Below, in pieces: positions 16,420-26,212 of a stretch of DNA of 64,000 nt. The position numbers and the translations under genes were made by a program. Under the pieces are notes generated by a model, which was not told the origin of the DNA, ran no database searches, and worked only from the letters and a program-made list of their open reading frames with translations. Origin of the DNA: Acidovorax sp. HDW3 (lineage in GTDB: Bacteria > Pseudomonadota > Gammaproteobacteria > Burkholderiales > Burkholderiaceae_C); assembly GCF_011303755.1 (NCBI RefSeq), contig NZ_CP049885.1, positions 1 through 64,000 of the forward strand, written 5' to 3'. How positions within the stretch are numbered: position 1 is the stretch's first letter; every line of letters begins with the position of its first letter.

Positions 16420-16997
16420 GCGCTGCGCGCGTCATCGTCGGCATCTCCGGCGCCAGCGGCGCGGTCTATGGCGCGCGCCTGTTGCAGATGCTGCGTGAAA
16501 TTGGCGGCATCGAGTCGCACCTGGTCGTCTCCGACGCCGGCTGGCGCAACCTGCGCCACGAAATGGATCTGTCGCGCCCAGAGGTCGAGTCCCTGGCCGA
16601 CGAGGTGCACGACATCGCCAACGTCGGCGCCAGCATCGCCAGCGGCTCGTTTGCCACGCTCGGCATGGTGGTTGCCCCCTGCTCCATGCGCACCCTGGCG
16701 GCCATCGCCCATGGCCTGGCCGACAACCTGCTGACGCGCGCCGCCGATGTCGTCTTGAAAGAGCGCCGCCGCCTGGTTCTGCTCACGCGCGAGTCGCCGC
16801 TGCACCTGGTGCACCTGCGCAACATGGCCACGGCCACCGAGCTGGGCGCCATCTGCTGCCCGCCCATGCCCGCCTTCTACCAGCGCCCGACCACGGTGGG
16901 CGAGATCGTCGATCACAGCGTGGCCCGCGCCCTGGACCTGCTGGGCATAGAGCACGACCTCGTCACCCGCTGGCCCGGCCTGCCGCTGGACGCTTGA
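16416..16997 (+). CDS. ubiX: Flavin prenyltransferase UbiX
   Basis: UbiX makes prenylated FMN, the cofactor of UbiD. The 193-residue flavoprotein has the N-terminal VGISGASGAVYG flavin-binding loop, SGSFATLGMVVAPCSM with the active-site Ser/Cys region, and the C-terminal MPAFYQRPTTV motif. It overlaps the DGC gene by four bases and is followed by ubiD after a repeat copy. The cofactor-maker and decarboxylase pair next to ubiUVT supports one ubiquinone module. Confidence 0.95.
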   Translation: MSAARVIVGISGASGAVYGARLLQMLREIGGIESHLVVSDAGWRNLRHEMDLSRPEVESLADEVHDIANVGASIASGSFATLGMVVAPCSMRTLAAIAHGLADNLLTRAADVVLKERRRLVLLTRESPLHLVHLRNMATATELGAICCPPMPAFYQRPTTVGEIVDHSVARALDLLGIEHDLVTRWPGLPLDA

Positions 16998-17008
16998 TTT
17001 TCGCTATT

Positions 17009-17056
17009 ATTTTTATAGCTGCTAGCGCTTGATATACAAGCGCTAGCGCCATTTTT
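17009..17056 (+). repeat. Dispersed palindromic repeat between ubiX and ubiD, copy 5
   Basis: TTTTTATAGCTGCTAGCGCT is followed by a loop and CAAGCGCTAGCGCCATTTTT. AGCGCTTG (17024-17031) and CAAGCGCT (17037-17044) form a perfect hairpin. It fills most of the 69-base gap between ubiX and ubiD. Confidence 0.85.
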
Positions 17057-17066
17057 GACCCTGAAA

Positions 17067-18551
17067 ATGCACTACCGCGATCTGCGCGACTTCATGGCCC
17101 AGCTCGAAGCCGCTGGCGAGCTGCGCCGCATCAGCGCCCCGGTCTCGCCGCACCTGGAGATGACGGCGCTGGCCGACCGCGTGCTGCGCGCCGGCGGCCC
17201 GGCGCTGCTGTTCGAGAATCCCACCGGTCACAAGATGCCCGTGCTGGCCAACCTGTTTGGCACGCCCGGCCGCGTGGCGCGCGCGCTGGGCGTGGCCGGA
17301 TTGGGCGAAATTCGCGCCTTTGGCGAGGTGCTGGCGCAGCTCAAGGAACCCGAGCCGCCACGCGGCATGAAAGAGCTGTGGGGCAAGCGCGAGCTGCTCA
17401 AAACCCTGTGGAGCATGGCCCCCTCGGTCGTGCGCCGCCCGCCGTGCCAGCAAATCGTGTGGGAGGGCAGCGACGTGGACCTGGCCCGCCTGCCCATCCA
17501 GCACTGCTGGCCCGGCGACGTTGCGCCGCTGGTCACCTGGGGCCTGACCATCACGCGTGGGCCGAACAAACCGCGCCAGAACCTGGGCATCTACCGCCAG
17601 CAGGTGATCGGCAAAAACCAGCTCATCATGCGCTGGCTCTCGCACCGGGGCGGGGCGCTCGATTTTGCCGAGCACTGCCGCCAAAACCCCGGCCAACCCT
17701 ACCCGGTGGCGGTGGCGATTGGCGCCGACCCGGCCACCATCCTCGGCGCCGTCACGCCCGTGCCTGATACGCTGTCGGAATACCAGTTCGCCGGCCTCTT
17801 GCGCGGCGCGCGCACCGAGGTTGCCCCCGCGCTGGGCGTGCCGCTGCAAGTGCCCGCCCAGGCCGAGATCGTGCTCGAAGGCCACATCCACCCCGACGCC
17901 AACCACAAAAGCGGCTGGCAGCACGCGCTCGAAGGGCCGTATGGCGACCACACCGGCTACTACAACGAATGCGCCGAGTTCCCGGTGTTCACCGTCGAGC
18001 GCATCACCCAGCGCCAGGACGCGCTCTACCACAGCACCTACACCGGCAAGCCGCCCGACGAGCCCGCCATGCTGGGCCTGGCGCTCAACGAACTCTTCGT
18101 GCCGCTGTTGCAGCGCGCCTTCCCCGAAATCATCGACTTCTACCTGCCACCCGAAGCCTGCAGCTACCGCATGGCCGTGGTGCGCATCAAAAAAGCCTAC
18201 GCCGGCCACGCACGGCGCGTGATGATGGGCGTGTGGAGCCACCTGCGCCAGTTCCTGTACACCAAGTTCATCGTGGTGGTCGATGACGATATCGACGTGC
18301 GCGACTGGAAAGAAGTCATCTGGGCCATGAGCACGCGCATGGACCCAGCGCGCGACACGATGCTGATCGAGCACACGCCCATCGACTACCTGGACTTCGC
18401 CTCGCCCGTGGCCGGCCTGGGCAGCAAGATGGGGCTCGATGCCACCCACAAATGGCCCGGCGAAACCCAGCGCGAATGGGGCCGCACCATGGCCATGGAC
18501 GCTGCCGTCAGTCAGCGCATGAACCAGCTGGCCGACGACCTGGGGCTGTAG
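17067..18551 (+). CDS. ubiD: 4-hydroxy-3-polyprenylbenzoate decarboxylase UbiD
   Basis: UbiD removes the carboxyl group of the polyprenyl-hydroxybenzoate intermediate using prenyl-FMN from UbiX. The 494-residue protein has [19 protein letters not shown] (cofactor and substrate region), [12 protein letters not shown] with the conserved catalytic Glu region, and the C-terminal [13 protein letters not shown]. The length is normal. ATG 17067 was taken; a TTG 12 bases upstream overlaps the repeat. It ends 17 bases from the convergent acylphosphatase gene. Confidence 0.95.
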   Translation: MHYRDLRDFMAQLEAAGELRRISAPVSPHLEMTALADRVLRAGGPALLFENPTGHKMPVLANLFGTPGRVARALGVAGLGEIRAFGEVLAQLKEPEPPRGMKELWGKRELLKTLWSMAPSVVRRPPCQQIVWEGSDVDLARLPIQHCWPGDVAPLVTWGLTITRGPNKPRQNLGIYRQQVIGKNQLIMRWLSHRGGALDFAEHCRQNPGQPYPVAVAIGADPATILGAVTPVPDTLSEYQFAGLLRGARTEVAPALGVPLQVPAQAEIVLEGHIHPDANHKSGWQHALEGPYGDHTGYYNECAEFPVFTVERITQRQDALYHSTYTGKPPDEPAMLGLALNELFVPLLQRAFPEIIDFYLPPEACSYRMAVVRIKKAYAGHARRVMMGVWSHLRQFLYTKFIVVVDDDIDVRDWKEVIWAMSTRMDPARDTMLIEHTPIDYLDFASPVAGLGSKMGLDATHKWPGETQREWGRTMAMDAAVSQRMNQLADDLGL

Positions 18552-18568
18552 CGCGAGCGCGGCAACGT

Positions 18569-18868
18569 TTACAGCGTATCGCGCTGCACAAAACCGGCCG
18601 CCGGCGCCGGCTCGGGCAGGTGGGCGCTGACCTCCACCCGCTCCACCCGCGCCGCCGACGGGCCCTGGTGCGCCCAGTCGATCAGCGCCTGCACCTGCGC
18701 CTGCGGGCCGCAGACCAGGGCCTCCACCGTGCCGTCGCTGCGGTTACGCACCCAACCGCGCAGCCCCCGCTGCAAGGCCTGGGCAATGGTCGATTGGCGG
18801 TAGTACACCCCTTGCACGTGGCCAAAAATGCGCAGGTGGCGGGCAGTGTCGAGAAGTTCGGCAGACAT
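18569..18868 (-). CDS. acyP: Acylphosphatase
   Basis: A 99-residue enzyme hydrolysing acyl phosphates. The family signature is clear: LRIFGHVQGVYYR with the phosphate-binding loop and catalytic Arg, and GWVRNRSDGTVEA with the catalytic Asn. The length is typical. The frame stays open upstream of ATG 18868, but this start gives the canonical N-terminus. It is convergent with ubiD and lies downstream of the DinD-like gene on the same strand, with 80 bases between. Confidence 0.92.
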   Translation of the reverse strand: MSAELLDTARHLRIFGHVQGVYYRQSTIAQALQRGLRGWVRNRSDGTVEALVCGPQAQVQALIDWAHQGPSAARVERVEVSAHLPEPAPAAGFVQRDTL

Positions 18869-18948
18869 GGGTAAAGGCAAAGAAAAAATACGGGGGTGAC
18901 ACTGTACGCCTGCGGCGGCGCTCTGGCGGATGGAGGCTGCGTTGGCTG

Positions 18949-19818
18949 CTATGGTTTTTTCTTGGTGCTGCGGGAGCGCCTGGCGGGCGGCAGCGGGGAG
19001 GAGGACGCATCTGGGGGCGGCAGGTAGTTGGCGGCGGTGACCACGCTGTGCCCTGTTTGGTCTTCGAGCTGCTGGCGGGCGTTTTTGGCAATGCGGCCTC
19101 CGGCCTTGGCAGCGGTGGCGTTTTCTGCCATGCCGGTGGCCTGCTGGCGCTCGGCAATCTGGCGCGTAGAGAGCTCGGCCAGGGCGGTGAAGATGAGTTC
19201 CGCCTCGCTCATGTGGTCGCGCAGGTTGTGGCTGGACAGGCCCTTGGCCTCCTTGTGCTCGGCCACGGAGAGGCCCGACCAGGTTTGGTGGATGAGGTTG
19301 GTGAGGATGGCGTATTCGCGCCCCTTTTCCACACCGTGCTCGCTCCAGTAATCGGTGAGCTTGTTGCGCGTCTCCTGCCCGCCCATGCGCTGCTGTATCC
19401 ATTTTTCGCTGCGCCCCTGCTGCTGCCAGGTCTGGCGGGCACGATCCAGCGCCTGGGCAGGGTCGGCAATCTCCTGCATACGCTCGTAACCCACCTTGGC
19501 CAGCCACCGCTTGATGGGCTCGGCCTTGGGGCTGGGGATGGATTGCACGATGCGCAACAGGCTTTCTGCCGTGGCGCAGTCGGTCAGCCGCTGCTTGCCG
19601 TCGGCGGCGGGTAGTTTGAACTGTCGACAATCTGTCGACAGTTCAGCCCCGTCCTCGGTTTTGACGCGCAGCTTCATCTTGAACCAGTAGTCGCGGGCGT
19701 TGTCACTGCCCGTCAGCACCTGAACGATGTCAATCACCGAAAACCACCAGGTCTCGGTGGCTTCGTCGTACAAGCGGCGGATGGCTTGGCCTTCGAATGC
19801 GCTGGGAAAAATTTTCAT
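18949..19818 (-). CDS. BRO-N domain, DinD-like protein (predicted SOS gene)
   Basis: The 289-residue protein starts with a BRO-N type DNA-binding domain (AIRRLYDEATETWWFSVIDI, then DNARDYWFKMK). It continues with a region resembling E. coli DinD: EYAILTNLIHQTW, KGLSSHNLRDHMSEAELIFTAL and RQIAERQ parallel DinD's FAIFQNHG, KGLKKSQKILDHM and QTEEKL. The C-terminus is basic (RRSRSTKKKP). DinD of E. coli is SOS-induced and reported to inhibit RecA-mediated strand exchange. A LexA-type box lies 38 bases upstream of its start, shared with dinG. A phage-derived or mobile origin is possible given the BRO domain. The function here is inferred. Confidence 0.8.
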   Translation of the reverse strand: MKIFPSAFEGQAIRRLYDEATETWWFSVIDIVQVLTGSDNARDYWFKMKLRVKTEDGAELSTDCRQFKLPAADGKQRLTDCATAESLLRIVQSIPSPKAEPIKRWLAKVGYERMQEIADPAQALDRARQTWQQQGRSEKWIQQRMGGQETRNKLTDYWSEHGVEKGREYAILTNLIHQTWSGLSVAEHKEAKGLSSHNLRDHMSEAELIFTALAELSTRQIAERQQATGMAENATAAKAGGRIAKNARQQLEDQTGHSVVTAANYLPPPDASSSPLPPARRSRSTKKKP

Positions 19819-19855
19819 CAACAGCTCCTGTGGCGGGGGGCAGTACCCGATATTA

Positions 19856-19871
19856 CTGTATGCATTACCAG
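19856..19871. promoter_or_regulatory. LexA (SOS) box between the dinD-like gene and dinG
   Basis: CTGTATGCATTACCAG fits the CTG-N10-CAG LexA pattern, with the extended context TACTGTATGCATTACCAGTT close to the gammaproteobacterial consensus. It sits 38 bases from the DinD-like ATG and 58 bases from the dinG ATG, so one site could repress both divergent genes. Both relatives are SOS genes in E. coli, which supports it. Confidence 0.8.
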
Positions 19872-19929
19872 TTGCGCGAGCCCGCCTATTTCCCCCAGCC
19901 AGGCCCCCCTGTGCCACACTCGCCCCCCT

Positions 19930-22122
19930 ATGTCCCCCACCGAATGGGCCGAAGCGGCCCTGCAACAGTTTGACGCCGTGGTGCAGGCCGCCGACGGTTT
20001 TCGTCCCCGCGCCGGCCAGCGCAGCATGGCGGCGCAGGTGGCGCAGACCTGCAGCGCCGCGCAGCTGGGCAAGGTGGAAGAAGGCGAGGGCGAGGCGCCG
20101 CCGCAGCGCGCCCTGGCCGTGATCGAGGCGGGCACGGGCGTGGGCAAGTCGCTGGCCTACAGCGCGGCGGCCATCCATGTGGCGCTGGCGCGGGGCACGC
20201 GGGTGGTGATTTCGACCGCCACCGTGGCGCTGCAGGAGCAGCTCGTCCATAAAGATTTGCCGCAGCTGGCGGCGCGCATGGCGCAGCCCTTTGCCTTTGC
20301 CCTGGCCAAGGGGCGCGGGCGCTATGTGTGCAAGCTCAAGCTCGAACGCCTGGCCAGCGGCGTGGGCGAGGACGACGACGTGGTGCCCGACGACCTGCTG
20401 GCCGAGCAGGCCCAGGAGCAGCGCGCCGCCCTGCGCAGCAGCCGCGCCCACACTGAGCGCCAGCAGTTCTACACCCAGCTGGCCGACACCCTGGCCAGCA
20501 GCCAGTGGAATGGCGACCGCGACGAGTTGCCCACCCCGCCCGAGCCCGAGCTGTGGGCCAGCGTGGCCGCCGACGCGCACACCTGCACCAACAAGCACTG
20601 CCCGCTGTTTTCCAGCTGCAGCTACTTCGAGCGGCGCAAGGAGCTGGTGGCGGCGCAGGTGATCGTGGCCAACCACGATTTGCTGCTGTCCTCCATCGGC
20701 GCGCGGCTGCTGCCCGAGCTCGACAACTGCCTGCTCATCCTCGACGAAGCGCACCACCTGCCGGCCACGGCGCTGGCGCAGTTTGGCTCGGAGATGGACC
20801 TCTCGCGCCTGTCGTGGATCGACAAACTCGCCAGCCGGGCGCTGCGCATTGGCCAGCTCGTCGAGGTCGAAGAAATTGCCGACGTGCCCCAGCACGCCGC
20901 CCGCCTGCGCGCCGCGCTGCAAGAGGTGGCCCGCCTGGCGCTGGAGCTGCACGGCCACGCGCTGCAGGCGCCCGTGCCCGACAAAGGCCGGCGCTTTGCC
21001 AGCAGCCAGCCCACGCGCGCGCGCCTGCCCGGCGGCCTGCTGCCCGCCGCCCTGGCCGAGCCCCTGGGCCAGGCGGCGCACCATGCGGGCGGCTTTATCG
21101 ACGCGCTGCGCGCCATCGCCAAGGCGCTGCGCAGCCAGCTGCGCGACAAGCCCGAGGACGCGCGCCGCCTGTCGCAGCTCTACGCCCAGGCCGGTGCGCT
21201 CGCGCCCCGGCTCGAAGGCGTGCACGCCTGCGCCCAGCTGCTGCTGCAAGAAGCCCCCGAGGGCGCCGTGCCCGCCGCCAAATGGTTCACCCTGGCGCAG
21301 GAGGGCGAGTTTTTGGTGCTGCGCGCCCACGCCAACCCGGTGCTGCCGGGCAACACCCTGCGCCAGCACCTGTGGTCGGGCGTGCGCGGCGCGGTGCTCA
21401 CGTCGGCCACGCTCACGAGCTGCGGGCAGTTTGATTTCTTCCTGCGCGAAAGCGGCCTGCACGGCGACCCCGACGTGACCACGCTCACCGTGCCCAGCCC
21501 CTTCGACTACGCCCGCCAGGGCACGCTGGTCGCCCGCGAAACCCGCGCCGAGCCGCGCGACGCCGCCGCCTTCACCACCGAGATGGTGGATGCCCTGCTG
21601 TGCGACCTGGCGCAGGTGGCCTCGGGCGCGCTGGTGCTGTTCACCTCGCGCGAGCAGATGCGCCAGGCGGTGGAGGCCCTGCCCACCGCCCTGCGCGCCA
21701 GCGTGCTGGTGCAAAACCAGTGGCCGCGCCAGCAGCTCTTGCGCCAGCACCGCGAGCGCGTGGGCGCGGGCTTGCCGTCCATCATTTTTGGGATGCAATC
21801 CTTTGGCGAGGGGCTGGATTTGCCCGGCAGCCTGTGCGAGTCGCTCTTCATCACCAAGCTGCCCTTTGCCCCGCCCGACGACCCCGTGGGCGAGGCCCGG
21901 GCCGAATGGCTGCGCGCCAGCGGGCGCGACCCGTTCAGCGAACTGGTCGTGCCCGCCACCGCCATCCGCCTGGCGCAGTGGGTGGGCCGGGCGATTCGCA
22001 CCGAAGACGACCAGGCCCATGTGTACTGCTACGACAAGCGCCTGGTGCGCACCAACTACGGCCAGCGTCTGCTCCAAGGGCTGCCACCGTTTGCGCTGCA
22101 GCGCAGCGAGGCGCTTGGCTAA
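19930..22122 (+). CDS. dinG: ATP-dependent DNA helicase DinG
   Basis: An XPD-like superfamily 2 helicase with a 4Fe-4S cluster that resolves R-loops and unusual DNA structures. The 730-residue protein shows Walker A EAGTGVGKS, the four-Cys cluster region (RYVCKLK, then CTNKHCPLFSSC), DEAHHLP and a C-terminal VGRAIRTEDD motif VI. ATG 19930 was chosen because the longer frame upstream crosses the SOS box. The LexA-type site 58 bases upstream predicts SOS induction, as for the E. coli gene. A repeat copy follows its stop. Confidence 0.95.
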   Translation: MSPTEWAEAALQQFDAVVQAADGFRPRAGQRSMAAQVAQTCSAAQLGKVEEGEGEAPPQRALAVIEAGTGVGKSLAYSAAAIHVALARGTRVVISTATVALQEQLVHKDLPQLAARMAQPFAFALAKGRGRYVCKLKLERLASGVGEDDDVVPDDLLAEQAQEQRAALRSSRAHTERQQFYTQLADTLASSQWNGDRDELPTPPEPELWASVAADAHTCTNKHCPLFSSCSYFERRKELVAAQVIVANHDLLLSSIGARLLPELDNCLLILDEAHHLPATALAQFGSEMDLSRLSWIDKLASRALRIGQLVEVEEIADVPQHAARLRAALQEVARLALELHGHALQAPVPDKGRRFASSQPTRARLPGGLLPAALAEPLGQAAHHAGGFIDALRAIAKALRSQLRDKPEDARRLSQLYAQAGALAPRLEGVHACAQLLLQEAPEGAVPAAKWFTLAQEGEFLVLRAHANPVLPGNTLRQHLWSGVRGAVLTSATLTSCGQFDFFLRESGLHGDPDVTTLTVPSPFDYARQGTLVARETRAEPRDAAAFTTEMVDALLCDLAQVASGALVLFTSREQMRQAVEALPTALRASVLVQNQWPRQQLLRQHRERVGAGLPSIIFGMQSFGEGLDLPGSLCESLFITKLPFAPPDDPVGEARAEWLRASGRDPFSELVVPATAIRLAQWVGRAIRTEDDQAHVYCYDKRLVRTNYGQRLLQGLPPFALQRSEALG

Positions 22123-22126
22123 ACTA

Positions 22127-22175
22127 TTGTTTTGATAGCTGCTTGCGCTTGTCTGGCAAGCCTTGCAGCCATTTT
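22127..22175 (+). repeat. Dispersed palindromic repeat after dinG, copy 6
   Basis: TTGTTTTGATAGCTGCTTGC is followed by GCTTGTCTGGCAAGCCTTGC and AGCCATTTT. GCTTG and CAAGC form the hairpin. It fills the dinG-yjdM gap. Confidence 0.8.
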
Positions 22176-22193
22176 AACCCTTTTTTTCACCCC

Positions 22194-22547
22194 ATGAGCA
22201 CCACCATCCCCGCCTGCCCGCAATGCGGCCAGAACAACACCTACCCCGATGGCGCCCAGTACATCTGCCCCGACTGCGCGTTTGAATGGCCGCAGCAGGC
22301 CGAGGCGGGCACCGATGCCCCCGAGGCCGCCGCCGCCGTGCGCGACGCCCACGGCACCCCGCTGGCCGATGGCGACGCCGTCATCCTGGTCAAGGACCTG
22401 AAGGTCAAAGGATCGTCCTCGGTGCTGAAAAAAGGCAGCAAGATCAAGGGCATCCGCCTGGTCGATGGCGCCGACGGGCACAACGTGGACTGCAAGACCG
22501 AGCTTGGCCCGATGCTGCTCAAATCCGAATTCCTGAAAAAAGCCTGA
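22194..22547 (+). CDS. yjdM: YjdM/PhnA-family zinc-ribbon protein
   Basis: A 117-residue protein with an N-terminal zinc ribbon (CPQCGQNNTYPDG, then ICPDCAFEW) and a C-terminal PhnA domain (DLKVKGSSSVLKKGSKIKGIRLV). The family is named for a link to alkylphosphonate use, but its function is not established. ATG 22194 follows the dispersed repeat. Two bases separate its stop from the downstream exonuclease gene. Confidence 0.9.
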   Translation: MSTTIPACPQCGQNNTYPDGAQYICPDCAFEWPQQAEAGTDAPEAAAAVRDAHGTPLADGDAVILVKDLKVKGSSSVLKKGSKIKGIRLVDGADGHNVDCKTELGPMLLKSEFLKKA

Positions 22548-22549
22548 CC

Positions 22550-23161
22550 ATGCCCGCGCCGATTGCCGTCATCGACTTTGAAACCACCGGCATGACCCCG
22601 GCGCAGGGCGCGCGCGCCACCGAAATCGCCATCGTGCTGCTCGAAGGCGCGCAGGTGGTCGATCGCTATGCCAGCCTGATGTACACCGGCGTGCCCATCC
22701 CGCCCTTCATCGAGCAGCTCACCGGCATCAGCAACGCCCTGCTCGAAAGCGCCCCGCCCGCCGCCGAGGTCATGCGCGCAGCGGCGCGCTTCGTCGGCAA
22801 CGCGCCCATGGTGGCGCACAACGCAGCGTTCGACAGCAAGTTCTGGCAGGCCGAGCTGGGGCGCATTGGCCTCGAAGCCCCCCAGCCCTTTGCCTGCACC
22901 GTGCTGCTCTCGCGCCGCGTGTACCCCGACGCCCCCAGCCACAAGCTGGGCAATCTGGTGGCACACCTGGGTCTGCCGCGCGCGGCCCGGGCCCACCGCG
23001 CCCTGGCCGACGCCGAGATGACCGCCGCCCTGCTGGCGCGCCTGCAGGCCGACCTGGCGCAGCGCTACCAGGCCCTGTGGCCGGTGCACGCGCAGCTCAT
23101 GCAGCTGCAGCGCTGCAAGCCCCAGGCCATGGCGCGGCATTTGCAGGCGGCGCTGCTTTAA
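22550..23161 (+). CDS. DEDDh 3'-5' exonuclease, DnaQ/PolC-epsilon-like
   Basis: A 203-residue exonuclease of the DnaQ superfamily: Exo I VIDFETTGM (Asp and Glu metal ligands), Exo II VAHNAAFDSKFW, and Exo III HRALADAEMTA with the DEDDh His. It lacks the extra C-terminal part of the replicative epsilon subunit, so it is more likely a stand-alone repair or RNase T-like nuclease. It is coupled to yjdM by a two-base gap. Confidence 0.88.
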   Translation: MPAPIAVIDFETTGMTPAQGARATEIAIVLLEGAQVVDRYASLMYTGVPIPPFIEQLTGISNALLESAPPAAEVMRAAARFVGNAPMVAHNAAFDSKFWQAELGRIGLEAPQPFACTVLLSRRVYPDAPSHKLGNLVAHLGLPRAARAHRALADAEMTAALLARLQADLAQRYQALWPVHAQLMQLQRCKPQAMARHLQAALL

Positions 23162-23191
23162 GCGTCAGCATGTTCTAAGGAGTCTTCGCCC

Positions 23192-23902
23192 ATGTCCGCC
23201 TCCGCCCTCGCGATCGGCCAGATCGACACCGTGCTCTGCGGCCGCGCCGTGCCCTGCCTGCGCCCCAACGGCAGCCCCGGCGGCCTGAGCGCCATCGCCA
23301 AGCAGCCCGTGGCCGGGCCGGTGGCGGTCGGGCCGCTGGGCCTGGCGGGCGATGAGCAGGGCGACACCCGCGTGCACGGCGGGCCGGACAAGGCCATCCA
23401 CCACTACGCGCTCGAACATTACCCCGCCTGGCGCGCCGAGCTGGGGGCGCAGCCGGTGCTCGCTGCGCCCGGCGCCTTTGGCGAGAACCTGGCGAGCCGG
23501 GGCGTGACCGAGGCCAACCTGTGCTGGGGCGACCAGGTGCGCATCGGCAGCTGCCGGCTGGAGCTGGCGCAAAGCCGCCAGCCCTGCTGGAAGCTCAACA
23601 CCCGCTTTGCCACCCCCGACATGGCGCTGCGCGTGCAGCGCACGGGCCGCACCGGCTGGTACTGGCGCGTGCTGCAAGAGGGCCAGCTGCAGGCGGGCGA
23701 CGGCATTTACCTGCTGGCGCGCCCGCACCCCGAATGGCCGCTGGCGCGCGTGATTGCGCTGCTGTACGAGCGCGAGCTCGACCCCGCCGTGCTGCGCGCC
23801 TTTGCCCAGCTGGCGCTGCCGCCATCGTGGCAGCGCATCGTGCAGCGGCGCCTGGACAGCGGCCAGGTCGAGGACTGGAGCGCGCGCGTGCAGGGCGGCT
23901 AG
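23192..23902 (+). CDS. MOSC-domain protein, YiiM-like
   Basis: A 236-residue protein with a MOSC (molybdenum cofactor sulfurase C-terminal) domain: GDEQGDTRVHGGPDKAIHHY, then FGENLASRGV and the conserved Cys in SRQPCWKLN. The YiiM/YuaD branch reduces N-hydroxylated compounds using molybdenum cofactor; substrate not assigned here. It ends 10 bases from the convergent yaeQ gene. Confidence 0.9.
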   Translation: MSASALAIGQIDTVLCGRAVPCLRPNGSPGGLSAIAKQPVAGPVAVGPLGLAGDEQGDTRVHGGPDKAIHHYALEHYPAWRAELGAQPVLAAPGAFGENLASRGVTEANLCWGDQVRIGSCRLELAQSRQPCWKLNTRFATPDMALRVQRTGRTGWYWRVLQEGQLQAGDGIYLLARPHPEWPLARVIALLYERELDPAVLRAFAQLALPPSWQRIVQRRLDSGQVEDWSARVQGG

Positions 23903-23912
23903 CGCCGCCGCC

Positions 23913-24473
23913 TCACTTCCAGCGCAGCGGCTCCAGGTGCACGCTGCCGCGCTGGCTCGACAGCGTGAGCGCGCCCTCCTGAATGGTGGCCTGCAGCTGC
24001 ATACTGCGCTCGGCCAGGCTGGCGAGCTGCTGCGCCTCTTCCGCTGGCAGGCGCCAGACCTGCAGCTTGTCGAGGCGCGAGAGTTTGTTCGTGATGCCCT
24101 TCCACCACACCTCGGCGGCGTGGTGGAAGGCGTATACCACCACCGCATCGGCACGGCTGCAGGCCTTGGTCAGGGGCTTGTCCTCGGGCTGGCCGACCTC
24201 GATCCACAGGCGCTTGCGGCCGGTGAAGTCGGTCAGCGAGGCGTCCGGATCGTCCGGGTCGGACAGGCCGGCGCCAAAGGCGAGCGTGCCGTCGCCCCGG
24301 CAGGTGTCTTGCAACGCGTGCGCCTGCAGCGCCAGCGCCACCAGGCGCACCATCATGCGCTCGTCGGTTTCGCTCGGGTGGCGCGCCAGGGTCAGCTGGT
24401 GGTCGGCGTAGTAGCCGTGGTCGATGTCGGCAATCTGCAGGTTGGCTTTGAAAATGGTGGATTTGATGGCCAT
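23913..24473 (-). CDS. yaeQ: YaeQ family protein
   Basis: A 186-residue protein with the full YaeQ pattern: MAIKSTIFKANLQIADID at the start, ERMMVRLVALAL, KRLWIEVGQP and a C-terminal EPLRW. The fold resembles PD-(D/E)XK nucleases; a link to RfaH function was proposed in E. coli but is unsettled. ATG 24473 gives the standard N-terminus. On its upstream side lie a terminator and a large palindrome separating it from purB. Confidence 0.93.
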   Translation of the reverse strand: MAIKSTIFKANLQIADIDHGYYADHQLTLARHPSETDERMMVRLVALALQAHALQDTCRGDGTLAFGAGLSDPDDPDASLTDFTGRKRLWIEVGQPEDKPLTKACSRADAVVVYAFHHAAEVWWKGITNKLSRLDKLQVWRLPAEEAQQLASLAERSMQLQATIQEGALTLSSQRGSVHLEPLRWK

Positions 24474-24483
24474 GCGGCGCTCC

Positions 24484-24530
24484 AAAAAAGAGAGCTGCCA
24501 GCGCAAGCCTGGGCTTGTTTTGGCAGCTCT
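24484..24530 (-). terminator. Intrinsic terminator on the minus strand between purB and yaeQ
   Basis: On the minus strand AGAGCTGCCA (24530-24521) pairs with TGGCAGCTCT (24500-24491), with a small inner stem AAGCC/GGCTT, followed by C and six T residues (24489-24484). It should end transcripts from purB before yaeQ. The inner sequence GCCAGCGCAAGC resembles the dispersed repeat, so it may be a derivative. Confidence 0.75.
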
Positions 24531-24550
24531 TTGTACTGCAAACGCTTTTT

Positions 24551-24713
24551 AGGCAACGCTAAAAAAGTCCCTCCCGCGCGTCGCATCCCCGGTTTGGGCG
24601 ATCTGCGGCGTTGCAAATGCTCGCAATAGCTGCGGCTATTGCTGCGCTTTGCGCCTTGCAGCTCATCCCAAACCGGGGCGCATCGCATCGCGGGGACTTC
24701 TTCAGCGTCGCCT
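24551..24713. repeat. 163-bp imperfect palindrome (MITE-like element)
   Basis: The ends AGGCAACGCTAAAAAAGTCC (from 24551) and AGGCGACGCTGAAGAAGTCC (minus strand from 24713) match with few differences. Inside, CCCCGGTTTGGG occurs on both arms, and the centre is GCAATAGC-TGCG-GCTATTGC (24623-24642). The whole can fold into one long hairpin. There is no open frame. It resembles a miniature inverted-repeat element or a bacterial interspersed palindrome; target-site duplications were not seen. Confidence 0.75.
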
Positions 24714-24746
24714 TAAATCAAGCGTGAGCAGCTATGGTTTTTATAG
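24714..24746 (-). repeat. Dispersed palindromic repeat beside the large palindrome, copy 7
   Basis: The minus strand reads TAAAAACCATAGCTGCTCAC then GCTTGATTTA. It abuts the 163-bp palindrome and lies nine bases from the purB stop. Confidence 0.7.
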
Positions 24747-24754
24747 TTGGGTAT

Positions 24755-26194
<1,440 letters not shown>

Positions 26195-26212
26195 TCATTT
26201 GCAGGCCCATCC

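Noticed and set aside
19820-22077. Long open frame on the minus strand opposite dinG, continuous with the DinD-like gene
   Set aside because: The real DinD-like protein starts at 19818. The upstream part is antisense to dinG, crosses the SOS box and has no family-like sequence.
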